A DNA stretch of 64,000 bases from contig CM048841.1 of the NCBI GenBank assembly GCA_026545765.1, positions 100,025,352 through 100,089,351 on the forward strand, read 5' to 3'. Below, piece by piece: positions 52,745 through 64,000 of this stretch (position 1 is the first letter of the stretch; each line of letters begins with the position of its first letter). Source of the DNA: Plantago major. Taxonomy: Eukaryota > Streptophyta > Magnoliopsida > Lamiales > Plantaginaceae. Made by a program: the position numbers and the translations under genes. The notes beneath the pieces were generated by a model, which saw nothing but the letters and a program-made list of their open reading frames with translations, searched no databases and was not told where the DNA came from.

Positions 52745-52980
52745 TTCAGTTTTAGGGACGGATAAATCCGTCCCTAATTTAGGGACGAATCGGCTCTTTT
52801 AGGGACGGATTAGCGACGGATAGGCCTATCCGTCCCTAATCCGTCCTTAATTAGGGACGGATTATATAAACCGTCCCTGTTTTAGGGACGAATTTTTTAT
52901 CCGTCCCTAAAACTGTTGACCCGAAAAAAAAATAAAAAAAAAACATTTTTAGGGACGGGTATATATCCGTCCCTAAAACT
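52745..52980. repeat. 5' subterminal repeats of the CACTA element
   Basis: Repeated tttagggacggat and its reverse atccgtccctaa, about ten occurrences, many as head-to-head pairs. In CACTA elements such repeats are binding sites for the element's own DNA-binding protein. Confidence 0.9.
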
Positions 52981-53850
52981 CAGTGTTCTAAACAGAACAC
53001 GGGAAGCAGAATCATTTCCATTTCCATTTCATTCCTTCTTCCTTTCTTTCCCCCAATTCGTCCCAAGCATTCTCCGGCCAAATCTCGACGATTCCGGCCA
53101 ATCTTGGTCTCGTTTCGAAGCTCGTCGGACAAGGAGCTCGGATTGTGCATCAATTTCAACTTTCATCCGCTATTTTTCCCGAAATTGAAGGTATTTTGGC
53201 TAAAACCCTTACTTTTTAAATTTTGGGAATTTTATGAATTTCGACTAGTTTGATCAATTGTATGTTTATAGGAAGTATGTATTAGATAATTTAGCTTATA
53301 TTACGTATTGGGTTAGCTTTGAGATGTGCAATTGATATATTTATTGTGAAATTGGATTGCTAGTATGATGTTACTATATATGATTGTAAGTGTGTAGGGT
53401 ATTTACTTAGCTATTTTCGTATACGTACTAGGATTATGAAGATTTAATTGTGTGTTTGGAGACAATTTGGTGATTTTAATATAATTTTGGAGTATTAACA
53501 TAAAAACAATCAATAATATTTTCATCTACAATTTGTAATGTTAATAGATATATGGAAGTTTAACTACTAGAAAATTGAATTGTAATCGTAAAATGCATGT
53601 AATTCATTACCAATTGTTACCGTATCATAATTAAAAATGTAATTGTAATTGTAATGAAACTAAATGCGTAATGGTATAAATGTTATAACTACCAGTGGGA
53701 TTGAATTGTAAACGTAAAATGCATGTAATTCATTACCAATTGTTAACGTATCATAATTAAAAATGTAATTGTAATTGTAATGAAACTAAATACGTAATGT
53801 TATACATGTTATAAATCTAATAAATTGAGATGCAGGTTAATTGTTGAATT

Positions 53851-56800
53851 ATGAATCCCGATCGTTCATGGATGTACCGTCGCACTGTTAATGGCAGAAT
53901 TGAATCTAGTTTTGTGGAAGGGGTTGAAGCCTTCATTGCTTTTGCACTTACACAGACTACTTGTTTGAGTCGGGGGATGATGAAGTGCCCTTGCAATGCG
54001 AACAAAGTAGGAATAGACAATTTTTGCCTCCTAGAACGGTAGTCGAGCACTTGAAACGTAAGGGGTTCGTAGCTGAGTATGAGGTATGGTGTTATCATGG
54101 TGAGGAATCAATACCGTTCATGGACTATGGGAGTATTCATAAGCGTAAAAGAAGGAAGCAAAAGGTTTTGGGTAGTACTCAAAATACGTCTACATCTGAT
54201 GCTAATCCTGATCATGAGAGGATTGAGCAAATGGTGTATGATGTTGCGGGTCCAGAGTTCATGGACACCGATCGGGATGTGGAGGAGCCACCGAATTCCT
54301 AGGATCAGGTGTTCTTTGACTTGTTGGAATCTTCAAAGAAGCCAATTTGGCTGGGGTGTCAGAAGCACACTGAGTTGTCTTTGTTGTCTCGACTAATGAG
54401 TTGTAAGGCCGAGGGTGGCCAATCTGAAGTGAGCTTCAATAACCGCATAACCTATTATCAGTGTTGCCACAGACGAACCTAGTACCCACCAACTTTTACC
54501 AAGCGAAGAAAAAGATGCGAGGGTTGGGGTTGCCTATGGTAACCATAGACTGTTGTCCGGATATGTGCATGATCTATTGGGGGGAGGATGTAGATCTACT
54601 GAAGTGCAAGTTTTGTGGTAAGGACCGCTATAAGCGTTACAAGGAGGGGGCTTCAAAGAAACACCAGAAGAAAAATCTCCCACGTAAGAAAATGTGGTAC
54701 TTCCCTCTAGCACCTCGTTTGAAGAGGTTGTACGCTTCAAGTGCTTGTGCTGATAAAATGCGTTGGCACAAGGAGAGAGCAAGGGAGGCGGATGCAGTGG
54801 GTATAATGGAGCACCCATCAGACTCACCGGCATGGAAAGAGTTCGACAAGACATATCCGGAGTTTGCAGCCGAGTCTAGAAATGTACGTTTGGGGCTTCG
54901 TACGGATGGTTTTAACCCGTTTGGAAGTGACCGGAAGTACTCTTATTGGCCAGTCATGCTGACACCGTACAACCTGCCCCCCGGTGAGTGCATGAAGGAA
55001 CCGTTCATGTTCTTGACTGCGTTGGTGCGGGCGGTGATCCGGATGTATTTGGATGTGTTCTTGCGCCATAATTAAGGAGCGATTGAGTTGTGGGAAAATG
55101 GTATCCTGCATATGATGTGTCAACGAAGAAGAACTTTACCTTGAGCGAGACTATTGTGGACCGTGAGTGATTTTTCAGGTATTCAATGCTATCTGGAAGG
55201 AAAGCTGCGGGTTTTCATGCTTGTCCACATTGTTTGGAGGACAACGATGCATTCGCATCAAGGAGAGCGGGAAAGAATCTTGGTTTGACTGTCATCGTAG
55301 GTTTCTACCAAGGAACCATCCGTTTAGGAAGAACAAGACTCAATTCTTGAAAAACAAAGTAGAGATTAAAGGCCCTCCGAGACAACTTCTTGTGCATGAG
55401 ATACTTGCGGAGATTGATAGTCGGGTCTTATGAAAGTGGCCCGAACTTGGGTGGGAGAAGCATAACAAGAAAATTGAGAACAAATGTGGATGGAAGAAGA
55501 GAAGCATCTTATGGGACTTGCCTTATTGGAGCAATCTTCTTATACGTCACATGTTGGATTTCATGCACATTGAGAAGAATGTGTTCGAGAACTGCTTCAA
55601 CACGATTTGTAACATTCCCGGAAAGACAAAGGATAACGTTAAATCTAGAGCCGAGTTGGATACATGGTGTAAAAGGCTGAGTTGACAACGCTGGAATGAG
55701 AAGAAGGCGATGTGCCCAGGCATATTACAATTGATCTGAATCTAGGAACAAAATTTGTTTGATTGGGTTAGGGATTGAAGTTCCCCGACAATTATGCCTC
55801 AAAGTTGGGCCGGTGTGTGGATTTGAAGAAGACGAAGATGTATGGAATGAAGAGCCACGATTGTCATGTGTTTATGGAGCGGCTTCTCCCGTTTGCATTT
55901 CGAGAACTGCTACCTAAACCTGTATGGATGGCTCTCACTGAGCTGAGCTTATTTTTCAAGAATTTATGCGCAAGGGTGGTTGATGTTCAAGTGTTAGCAA
56001 ACCTTGAAAGCAACATACCATTGATTCTGCAAGCTCGGCGTATCTTCCACCGAGCTTCTTTGATTCTATGGAACACTTGCGGTTCACCTCCACGAAGCGA
56101 GGCTTCTGGACGGTTCGATGTCGATGGATGTATCCATTCGAGAGGTGTGTAATATATGAAGACAATCATTCACTTCAAATGTCCGAATTTTCCAAAGTCA
56201 CATTATATTACCCAAAGTATATGCATTGCGTGCTTGGGAAAATTGAAGAGGTATGTCGCCAACAAAGGTAGGCTGAGGGATCGATGGCGCCAATGCATAC
56301 GTCTTGAGAGGAAGTCGCAACCTTACGCTCCTATTACTTTGGAGACCACGTTCCACAAAGGCATCTAGGCCGTCTCAAACGCAGACACATTCAAGTTCAA
56401 GGATGATGATGATGCTATTTACATTTTAGGGTCTCAGGGAGACCTATGGGGAAGAAAAATACATCATGGCTGAATGATAGGGAAATGTTGGCAGCCCAGT
56501 ATTATGTCCTCTCGAACTGTACTGAAGTTGATGAATTCATGGTGAAATTTGCTGGGTGAGTAGCTTTCTTACTAGGGCTTCATGAATTTGAATATCTAAC
56601 TACTAGTTAACTAATCATGCATACCAATCGTGTCCACAGGAGTTCAAAGAGCGTTATGCGAGAAGAATCCAATATTGACAAATGATGAGATTGAGTCACA
56701 ACTTGAGCGAAGTTGGAAGCAGAATTCCACCTTGGTTCAAGGAGTATGTCGAGATCCTATCAACAACATCACATCTCCTTACTTAGTAGCTCTAGCGGAG

Positions 56801-57330
56801 GGACGAACGGAAAGGTCTCCACATTCTCATCGTACATAGTCAATGGTCTTAGGTTCCACACGGTTGAATCTAACACGAGCATGGCCACAAGCAATTCAGG
56901 GGTGTGTGTTAGTGGCCAAGATCTATATGATTTGTATGATTTCTACGGAAGTCAAGCGAATCGTGCGGCTTGAATATTCGGTTTGCCTTTGAAAAGAACC
57001 TTTCTTTGATGTTGGTGGTATGATCCTACTCCGGTGATGCGAGGAGGCACGAGCAAGTATGAGATGGTTGACATTAACCATAGGAGGAGAATGCAAAAGT
57101 GAACCGTTTATCTTGGCTACTCAGCACACCAAGTGGTATTCATTGAATATCAAGCTGAAGCGTGACAAGCGGTGGTTGGTGCGATACATATCTGGCCCGC
57201 TCGAGTAGAAATGCGTTAAGAAGGACGACTCGATTACCAACTCGTACCAAGAAGAGGTTGTGGATGAAACAATGAGAAATGTTGTACATGCTCTGATGAG
57301 TACATTGAAGTGCATGAAGACCAATATGTA
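53851..57330 (+). pseudogene. CACTA tnp2-type transposase, frameshifted
   Basis: The coding order matches CACTA transposases. First is a transposase-associated domain (SWMYRR, GVEAFIAFA, KCPCN, then FLPPRTVVEHL and YEVWCYHGEE), 53851-54300, with a one-base frameshift near 53990. Next is the tnp2 transposase (MVTIDCCPDMCMIYWGE, CKFCGKDRYK, then FPLAPRLKRLYAS, HPSDSPAWKEFD, NVRLGLRTDGFNPFG and YSYWPVMLTPYNLPP), 54461-55075, continuing through HMLDFMHIEKNVFEN near 55560. Then come a DUF4218-like part (SHDCHVFMERLLPFAFRELLP) near 55850 and a DUF4216-like part near 57060-57230. Several frameshifts and stops interrupt it, so it cannot encode an active transposase. Confidence 0.88.
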
Positions 57331-57784
57331 GACTTAACCAGGCGAGGAGGACGAGGGTATGTGTATCTTGGTGGTTCTTGATTAACTCGACTTTTAGTCT
57401 TCTTGGCGTGTTAAATGTATATGTTTTACATGCATGCCAATTCATATATGTTTTACCCGATTCATCTCGTCTTTCTTACTAACACTTGTTGTATGAATTT
57501 GCGAATCTTGAGGCATAGGAGGTCCACATACCGTCCCAAGCCATTAGTGGTACTAGTGGTGGTCTGATCTGGGTAGCCCTTGAGGCTATGACATTGGCGG
57601 GAGTTCACGATCCGAGTTCCTGAGACTCCCAGCTCGGCGTGGACGTCACCCATGTTTCTTGACTTATCCTCGACGGGTGTCCCTACACGTTCGACACCGG
57701 TGCTAGTTGGAATGGGAAGCGCTTTGTTCGAGCAGGAAGAAGTAAGTATTATGCATTTGTAGAACATAACTTGATAATTACTAA

Positions 57785-59352
57785 ATGTTACATGAATATA
57801 CTAATAATTTTTTTTCATGTCTATCTCATTTATATGAGCTTTGTGCCACGGGTGCCTCCGAAAATCTTGGTAAGATTATAAGACTTCGGAGGGAGAAGCC
57901 GGGTGAAGGAGGGGAGAAGTGGTCTACGCTCCCGGAGAGGATGAAGCATCATTATTTTGATGAGATGCGGGTAAGTTTAAATGTTACAAAGCTTTATCAC
58001 TGTTCTTTGACTTGTTGTGCTGATTGAGTGGTATGTTAGCCATTGTACTTGGGTGATATGTTAGTCACCATTACTGAACTTGTTGTGCTGATTGAGTGGT
58101 ATGTTAGCCACTGTACTTGGGTGATATGTTAGTCACCATTACTGAACTTGTTGTGCTGATTTCGTGGTATGTTAGCCACTGTACTTGGGTGATATGTTAG
58201 TCACCATTACTGAACTTGTTGTGCTGATTTCGTGGTATGTTAGCCACTGTACTTGGGTGATATGTTAGTCACCATTGTGTTAATTTGAATTGGTATGTTA
58301 GCCTTGTACTTGGGTGATATGTTAGTCACCATTCTTGAACTTGTTGTCTTTGATTTAATTGGTATGTTAGCCAACTTGTATTGTGTTTACTTTAAATTCC
58401 ACTTTCATTAATGTATTTGGGCTTGCTACTTATGGAAATGTTGTAGAAGTACTACTATTCTAATGCCCTCATTCCCCAACCGTGCCTTCGCTTTTGACTG
58501 GGTCAGTGTTATAAGAGGATGGTTTGCAACATGAAAGCCTCCAGGGTAAAGCCGTAGTGGATGGGGGATGATGAGTGGGCACTTTGCGGCAAGTCTTGGA
58601 GATCCATTGGTCATGGACATGGCGGCGAAGAACAGAGCGGTTGGTAGGCGCGAGATGGTATAGGCACCTCGGGCATCATTATGGGTCGCGAAAGTTATTA
58701 CTGACCGGATGTCGGTTAGTATATATGTTATTTCGACTTGCAATATGATTTGTACTTATGTTTTTGCTTTCATTTCTAACAACTTTCTACTTGTTTGCAT
58801 GTTCTTGACTCCATGCCGGGAGCCCTCTTGCTCTTCACCACTTCAAGAAGGCAAAATGAAGAATGGCATGTGGGTGATCCTAGGCAGCAAATTGGGGTAT
58901 GTTTCTTTGTTAAGGTTCACATTTGTATTTGTGTATATTATATATCGAGCGTATCTTCCTAAATCAGATCATTTCAGATGCACTACACTATTGCGCATCG
59001 AGGTGGAGCGGATTATGGAGGAGAGGATTATCGATGGTCATGAGCTCACAATTCGAGCGAGGACCAAATATTCTTCCAAGTTAATCCGATGGACGCTAAG
59101 GGTCGAGTGTATGGGCTCGGCAGTTTGGGCCCTTCATTGACACCCGGTGGTAGCTTCTCCGTGTCGCAGCAGGCATCCTCATCACGTGAAAATTTCTACA
59201 CTCAAGAGCAGGTGAATGAGCTGATGAATCCTCTCAAACAAACGATCGATCAACTTCTAGAGCAGCAAGCTCGTATCACTCGTCGGATGGATGAGATGGC
59301 ACAACAGATGTTCGCTGCGAACCAACAACCACCGCCTCCTCCCGGTTCTTAG
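57785..59352 (+). pseudogene. Second CACTA gene (plant transposase Ptta/En/Spm-like), decayed
   Basis: Short frames in the plus direction resemble the second protein of plant CACTA elements: a KIIRLRREKPGEGGEKW block near 57870, and a C-terminal coiled-coil frame (FYTQEQVNELMNPLKQTIDQ) ending in a PPPPPG tail at 59352. The frames in between are broken. A 68-base minisatellite sits in what would be its intron. Confidence 0.65.
58011..58390. repeat. 68-base minisatellite
   Basis: Copies starting with cttgttgtgctgatt lie at 58011, 58079, 58147 and 58215, exactly 68 bases apart and nearly identical, then two more diverged and shortened copies to about 58390. Each holds ggtatgttagccactgtact and gatatgttagtcaccatt. 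Confidence 0.95.
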
Positions 59353-59566
59353 ATGCTCATGTACTTACGTTGTTCTAGATACATACTTTTCACACTATTC
59401 ATCTTGTTCGGATATTTAGTCTTTTGTTCGGATATTTTATCGAATCTCTATTTTAATTAATGCAATTTTATCACTTTCGGGTATATTATCTACGACTACA
59501 TTGTAAAACAGGTGAAATGTAAAAAACGTAAAAATAAAAAAAAAATTAAAAAAAAACCAGTTTAGG

Positions 59567-59836
59567 GACGGATAATATCCGTCCCTAAACCATCCCGTTG
59601 ATTAGGGACGGATAAATCCGTCCCTGAGGTCCTGACCATTAGAGCAGATATTATCATCTCTAATGGTGTTGAGCATTAGGGACGGATAAAATCGTCCTGT
59701 TTAAAGACGGATATATTATCCGTCCCTAAACGGTTAGAGACGCCCGTTTTAAGGACGGGCGTCCCTATCCGTCCCTAACGGATTAGGGACGAATCGGCTA
59801 TGGTTTAGGGACGGATAAATTCGTCCCTAAACCTTT
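59567..59836. repeat. 3' subterminal repeats of the CACTA element
   Basis: About ten copies of the tagggacggata motif in both directions, matching the 5' array at 52745-52980. Confidence 0.9.
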
Positions 59837-59896
59837 TTAGTCTTTGAGTCGACCTCAAGGCGACGGTCGATCATTTGCTCGATCTGGAGCTTGGCT

Positions 59897-59960
59897 GCTC
59901 CGATCGGAGCTTCTCCAGATCGGAGCATCTCCGATCTGGTCAAGTTTGCTCCGGCAAACT
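59897..59960. repeat. Right hairpin cluster
   Basis: Three inverted repeats in 64 bases: gctccgatcggagc (59897-59910, perfect), ccagatcgga-gcatc-tccgatctgg (59915-59939, perfect 10-base arms) and agtttgc-tccg-gcaaact (59943-59960, perfect 7-base arms). It mirrors the left cluster in position but not in sequence. Confidence 0.9.
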
Positions 59961-60281
59961 CCAAATCGGAGATGCTCCGGTCACCGGCGACGATTCTTCA
60001 TGGATCTTCATGTTCTTCGTGTTTTTTTAAAAGTTTTTTCGATTTATTCATTCGGATGATAAAATTAATTCGAATAAACTTTTTTATGTTTTTTAGGTAA
60101 AATAGTAATTTTTTCAAATTATTGAACCATTTTGTAAATTTTAATAATAGTGGTATTATATGTAATATGTAAAAATTTGTTCTGCGTTTAGTAAAAAGTG
60201 TTCTGCGTTTAACATTCCTGTAAAATAACTCAACATAGAATAGAATGATAAGTTAAGTGCGGAAATCATTATTGTCTGCAA

Positions 60282-61320
60282 TGTTGACAACAGTGCAGTC
60301 AACACTGCACTTTTACATGGTACACAAAAATCCACAAGTTGACCATTTCAAAATCTTTTGAAGCATAACTTATTCATATATTCCGTCTCAGCAGTGAGAG
60401 AAGTTTGACGAGAAAGGCAATAAACCCATATTCGATGGCACGGTAACGATATCCATATTTTAACACAAATAGCCAAGTATGCAACTTTGAGAATCTGAAG
60501 AGTCTTGAAGTTAATAAGGCAGTTAACAATAATCGTATAAGGTCTTACCCAAGGTTCCTTTGGAGTTAACTTTCTCGAAATAAGCAATAAGAACCTTGGC
60601 CTTCAAGACAAGCGGTCTGACCCAGACCATGCTCCGAAGGCCATGGTGGTCCGACCCAGAGACGTTGACTCGGACATATGACACTGACCTCATAAGGAAC
60701 CAAGTGAACTGGCACCAAGAGAGAAGGCAAGGTCCGAACCACAGTACTTTAGGAGGTTGTTTAAGTTGTCTTACAGTCAAGTGAGTACTGCTCGGATCAT
60801 TGCTCCGGACCTACCCTTTCGGACGAAGGTTCGAAATGGACATCAGAAGTCTCTAATCTCTCAAGGAAAGACTAAACTACCCTCGAAATCCCAAAAGGGA
60901 AATGGGTTAAGTCTTCTTAATGGGCCATGGGACTAACAAAGCCTTGTTGGCGCAATCTGAGCTTTACACTTGGCACGATCTAGTGAAGCTCTTCTTTTTT
61001 GGGAGAAGCCTATATATATGGCACACATTCCCATGTAAACGGTAATTCATCATTACGAACTAATCTCGATCACTATACAGAGCAGATCTTCGATCAGTCT
61101 CTCTTAAGTAAAGTCCTTACCCGATTTGACACTTAGCAAACCGGGTCTACGGTTCTATCCCCCCCCCCCCCAAAGTTACTTGTGCAGGTTCTTACCCTCT
61201 AGTTCTTTGGAGTGCTTTGGACCCTAGCTTTGAACCTTTGCTTTTGACGCTCTAAAGTGATTTGGACTTAAGCGATTTAGGAAGAACTTATTAAGTGTTT
61301 TGGGGACTTTACCCTCAACA
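60282..61320 (+). mobile_element. Possible single LTR
   Basis: The block starts TGTTGACAAC and ends CCCTCAACA, so TGTTGA and TCAACA are inverted ends. A TATA-like tatatatatggca stands near 61010. No target duplication is seen (tgcaa against actat) and no retroelement coding sequence adjoins. A poly-C run lies near 61160. Confidence 0.4.
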
Positions 61321-64000
61321 ACTATACCAAAAATTCCAAATCTTACTGAAAGAGTTAGATAATTGAAAGTTCCATCATTTTGCAGAATCTTAGGCTATTT
61401 GAATCTGTGTAAGTTACTGAAATGAAGGGTTTGGTAACAAACCATTGTTCTTCGCTACCTGTTAATTCGCGAGGGTGTACGATTTTTAATTATTTCCACA
61501 TATGTCTGATTACTGTAATTCCAGTTCTCAGTTCTCCCTTACCATGTTGGCTATCACCATAAAATTTAGAATCAATAAAGAATTAAGTTTTGTATTTTAC
61601 TCTAATTTTAGAAAATCATTACAGTTTGCATACGAAAATGTTGGATCTTCAAGATTTCAACCTTTTAGGCCTTAAATCTCACATGCAATGGACTTTATAA
61701 ATCATCTAAACACATATGAAACAGTTTATGACATTTTCTAAAGCAATTTTAAGGATATATATATGATGGAAAATCCCAAAACTATACATGCTTGCCATCA
61801 AAAGGGGTCAAGAAGAGGTTTTAGATCGAGATGAGCAAGATATTTTTATCCACCATGTCAAATGTCTTCCCTGATCTTTGAATGTATTCATCCCCAATTC
61901 GAATTTGTCTTGTACAATTGATCTCCTAGAAAGTTCTTCAAGGGTCTTAGTGGTGCAAGGATGGAAGAAAATTAGAAGAAGAGAAAAGGGAGAAAATGAA
62001 CAAGGAGGAAGAACTTCTTACCTTCCAACTTTTTGGCTTGTAGCTTGATCATGAATAGGTTATAATTTTTCTTGTGTTGAGAGGATTCTAAATATATAAT
62101 TGCATGTGAATTTCATTGAAATTACATATGGTAGGGAAGCTTGGAAAGAGTGGTTATGGAGGTTGTTAATGGAGGTCTTCAAGTTATTTGTCTTGAAGAA
62201 GAAGGAACTAATGAGAAAGAAGAAGATGACCCTTATTTATTTTAATAGTGTAACTAGGATGAAGTATATGTGATGTATATACTTGTACATATACAAGTAT
62301 GAATACACTAGAATTAATGTATATTTGTTTGTGGAATTTATTTACTAACTAAATGGTCATAGTGGATTTGTATTACTTTTATTTTGGCTAGCACATAATC
62401 CTTGTTACATATATTAGCACCACATGTCTTGTTCACACATTTTAATTCGTTTATTTGCTTGTGTGTTCCGATATATCCCGAGTCTAATTATCTTGAGAGG
62501 ATCATAATTCTTATTGTCGTTGCAATTTATAATGCGTTAATCCCATAATTATTAATTTATACAGTTTAGAGTTATATTTGTTCCTCGAGTTATTTAGATT
62601 TAACGTAAGTCGAAATTATGGTTATGATATTATGAATGACTGTGCTTGAGATAGTACAAAATCTTTCAGTCGTTAATAATATTCAAATAAGCACATAAAT
62701 GAAGTCAAACTAGAATGTAGTATATTATGAGAGATTAATTCATGAATTTTCCAGTGCATATTACGATTCCCTTTTTTTACGGGGTCTCACACTATGTCAA
62801 TGATCCTTCAATAGTGTGAGTTGGTTAGCTTGATATCTATAAAAGAAAGGTTGGTGTTGGGAGAGCATTGAATAAGTAATGAATGAAGAATAGAAGACCG
62901 GTGTTACTGGAACACTGGATGGGTGTGTTTGTGTTTGGTGTTGCGGAAAAATGGAAGTTAAACAGAGATAGCACTGAGAGATGATGACATGAAATGGTGA
63001 CATGTCTTAATTTGATTGGCTCTTGTAATTTAAGAGGGAGAGTTAGTTATCTGCGTAACTAACTTGAAGAACCCGTTTTTTGGATCATTTGGAGCGGTTA
63101 TTATTCAAATTGGAGTATATAAACATTTAGTAATTGTCTTAGATCAATAATTATAACTGCAATTCACTTTCTTGTAGAACAATTCATTGCAATTCACTAG
63201 AAAGGAGAAAAACATAGTAGCTAGAAGCTTGAAACTTGGTGTTGATTCATCTTTATAATCTATTATTTGTTGGTGATTAGTGGAAGATTTGATACTCTCC
63301 ATGAATGTCGGTGAAGATCGAACCACGTAAATTTTGGTGTTGCTTTGATTGATTGTTCAATTGTTGATATTGTTTGAATCGATGATGTCTAGGGTTGATT
63401 TCTCGTTAAAGCTTTGTTAGCATAGGTTTATTAATAAATAGATTTTCATTTATATGTTGGAATATGTTAGCATTTAACAGTAAAAATTTTGAACCTCTCA
63501 AATTTGAAGTACTAATATTAGTTTTTCTTGTACACAAAGTCTCAGAAGAAACGGTCTCTACATAACTTATCTAGAGATTGGGTCTATTTTGCAATTTAAC
63601 AACCAAACAACTACACCATCATATTTTAGTGGATCCGGGTCATGTGACTGACCCAGGTTTGGTCCCATTCCGGATCCGGGTCAACTGAACCGGGTTTGGA
63701 TCCGGACTGGTCCGGGTTTGGATTAGGGTTAACCAATCGACCCGGATTTGAGTTAAGAGCATAGATGATATTGATAAGAACATGGTATTTGTTTGCTAGA
63801 AACATATGCTTTAAGACCGTCGATATTATTCATGGGAACATAGACGATTTTGCAGAGAACATAGAAGGCATTGTTAAGAACATTTTTTTAACATATGAAT
63901 TATAATGCATAAGACACCAAGTGCATAAATGTAGAAATATATTAATATTTCAATACACTTGAAATATATACATGTGAAAATATACAAACGAAACAATTCT
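61321..64000. other. Gene-free AT-rich region with one GC-rich patch
   Basis: No coding sequence or RNA gene is supported. A GC-rich patch at about 63628-63750 repeats ccgggt, ggatccgg and acccgg words in both directions, and is followed by several gaacat words (63775-63890); it may be a fragment of a MITE. Confidence 0.5.

Larger units (their letters stand above)
52732..59850 (+). mobile_element. Degenerate CACTA (En/Spm) transposon
   Basis: The left terminus is CACTACAAGAAA, followed by many copies of the subterminal motif TTTAGGGACGGAT in both directions. The same motif fills 59567-59836 on the right. The right terminus is decayed: reversed, it reads gactcaaagacta near 59850, so the intact TTGTAGTG is lost and no 3-base duplication can be shown. 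Inside are a TAD/tnp2-type transposase pseudogene and a second transposase-associated frame, in the normal order. Length is about 7.1 kb. Confidence 0.88.
52252..60213. mobile_element. Outer inverted-repeat element holding the CACTA insertion
   Basis: The left end gttaaacacataacacattt and the right end, reversed gttaaacgcagaacactttt, continue into a shared ttactaaacgcagaaca. That gives about 36 bases of inverted repeat with three mismatches. Without the CACTA the element would be about 850 bases, AT-rich, with hairpin clusters on each side. Long AT-rich ends suggest a Mutator-type or foldback non-autonomous element, but no target duplication was found. Confidence 0.55.

Noticed and set aside
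58011-58390. Evenly spaced repeats that could suggest a CRISPR-like array
   Set aside because: The whole 68-base unit repeats with no unique spacers, and the window is plant nuclear DNA; it is a minisatellite.
60282-61320. A complete LTR retrotransposon
   Set aside because: Only one LTR-like block is present, without target duplication, primer site or coding domains.

Overview
The window is nuclear DNA of a flowering plant, most likely a eudicot; the species cannot be named from sequence alone. The evidence is AT-rich sequence with long GT-AG introns, plant-specific families (an RD22-type BURP protein, a DUF630/DUF632 protein, an ASI1-type BAH-RRM protein), the plant form of DNA polymerase theta (TEBICHI), and plant-typical transposons (CACTA, Mutator, Helitron, Stowaway, hAT MITEs, TRIM-like elements, LTR elements). 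I rebuilt splice sites by eye; every multi-exon model below keeps frame through all its junctions.

Layout. 1-4.8 kb is a transposon graveyard: a Helitron helicase fragment (-), an Athila-like gag/protease remnant (+), a GRF zinc-finger pseudogene with two stops (+), and the acidic N-terminal part of a Mutator transposase (-). 4.8-6.8 kb has no recognisable gene. 7.3-9.5 kb is an intact RD22-like BURP gene (+), with one Stowaway element in its promoter and a Stowaway and an hAT MITE in its second intron. 10.6-27.2 kb is a complete 26-exon DNA polymerase theta/TEBICHI gene (-), predicted 2,238 residues. 27.4-31.4 kb is retroelement debris with a 1.64 kb solo LTR inserted in a gag-like remnant, and TRIM-like repeats. 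32.6-42.5 kb is an ASI1/IBM2/SG1-type gene (+), predicted 869 residues, whose introns hold many repeats. 44.8-48.6 kb is a DUF630/DUF632 gene (+), 729 residues. 49.3-50.2 kb is an intronless cytosolic sulfotransferase (-). 52.0-52.2 kb looks like an orphan last exon (-). 52.25-60.2 kb is a nested structure: a degenerate CACTA element inside a second inverted-repeat element whose remaining flanks are rich in hairpins. 60.3-61.3 kb resembles one LTR; 61.3-64 kb holds no gene I can support.

How the parts relate. The five intact genes are unrelated single-copy or family genes, not a cluster. A connecting theme, by inference only, is genome defence and repair among transposons: polymerase theta does microhomology-mediated end joining, and ASI1 proteins keep genes with transposon-filled introns expressed at full length. 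Here the ASI1-type gene itself has such introns, so self-regulation is worth testing. I found no convincing new gene system; the most unusual structures are a foldback element with ~30 bp periodic arms in a TEBICHI intron, a duplicated splice acceptor in the ASI1-type gene, and the hairpin-flanked nested CACTA.
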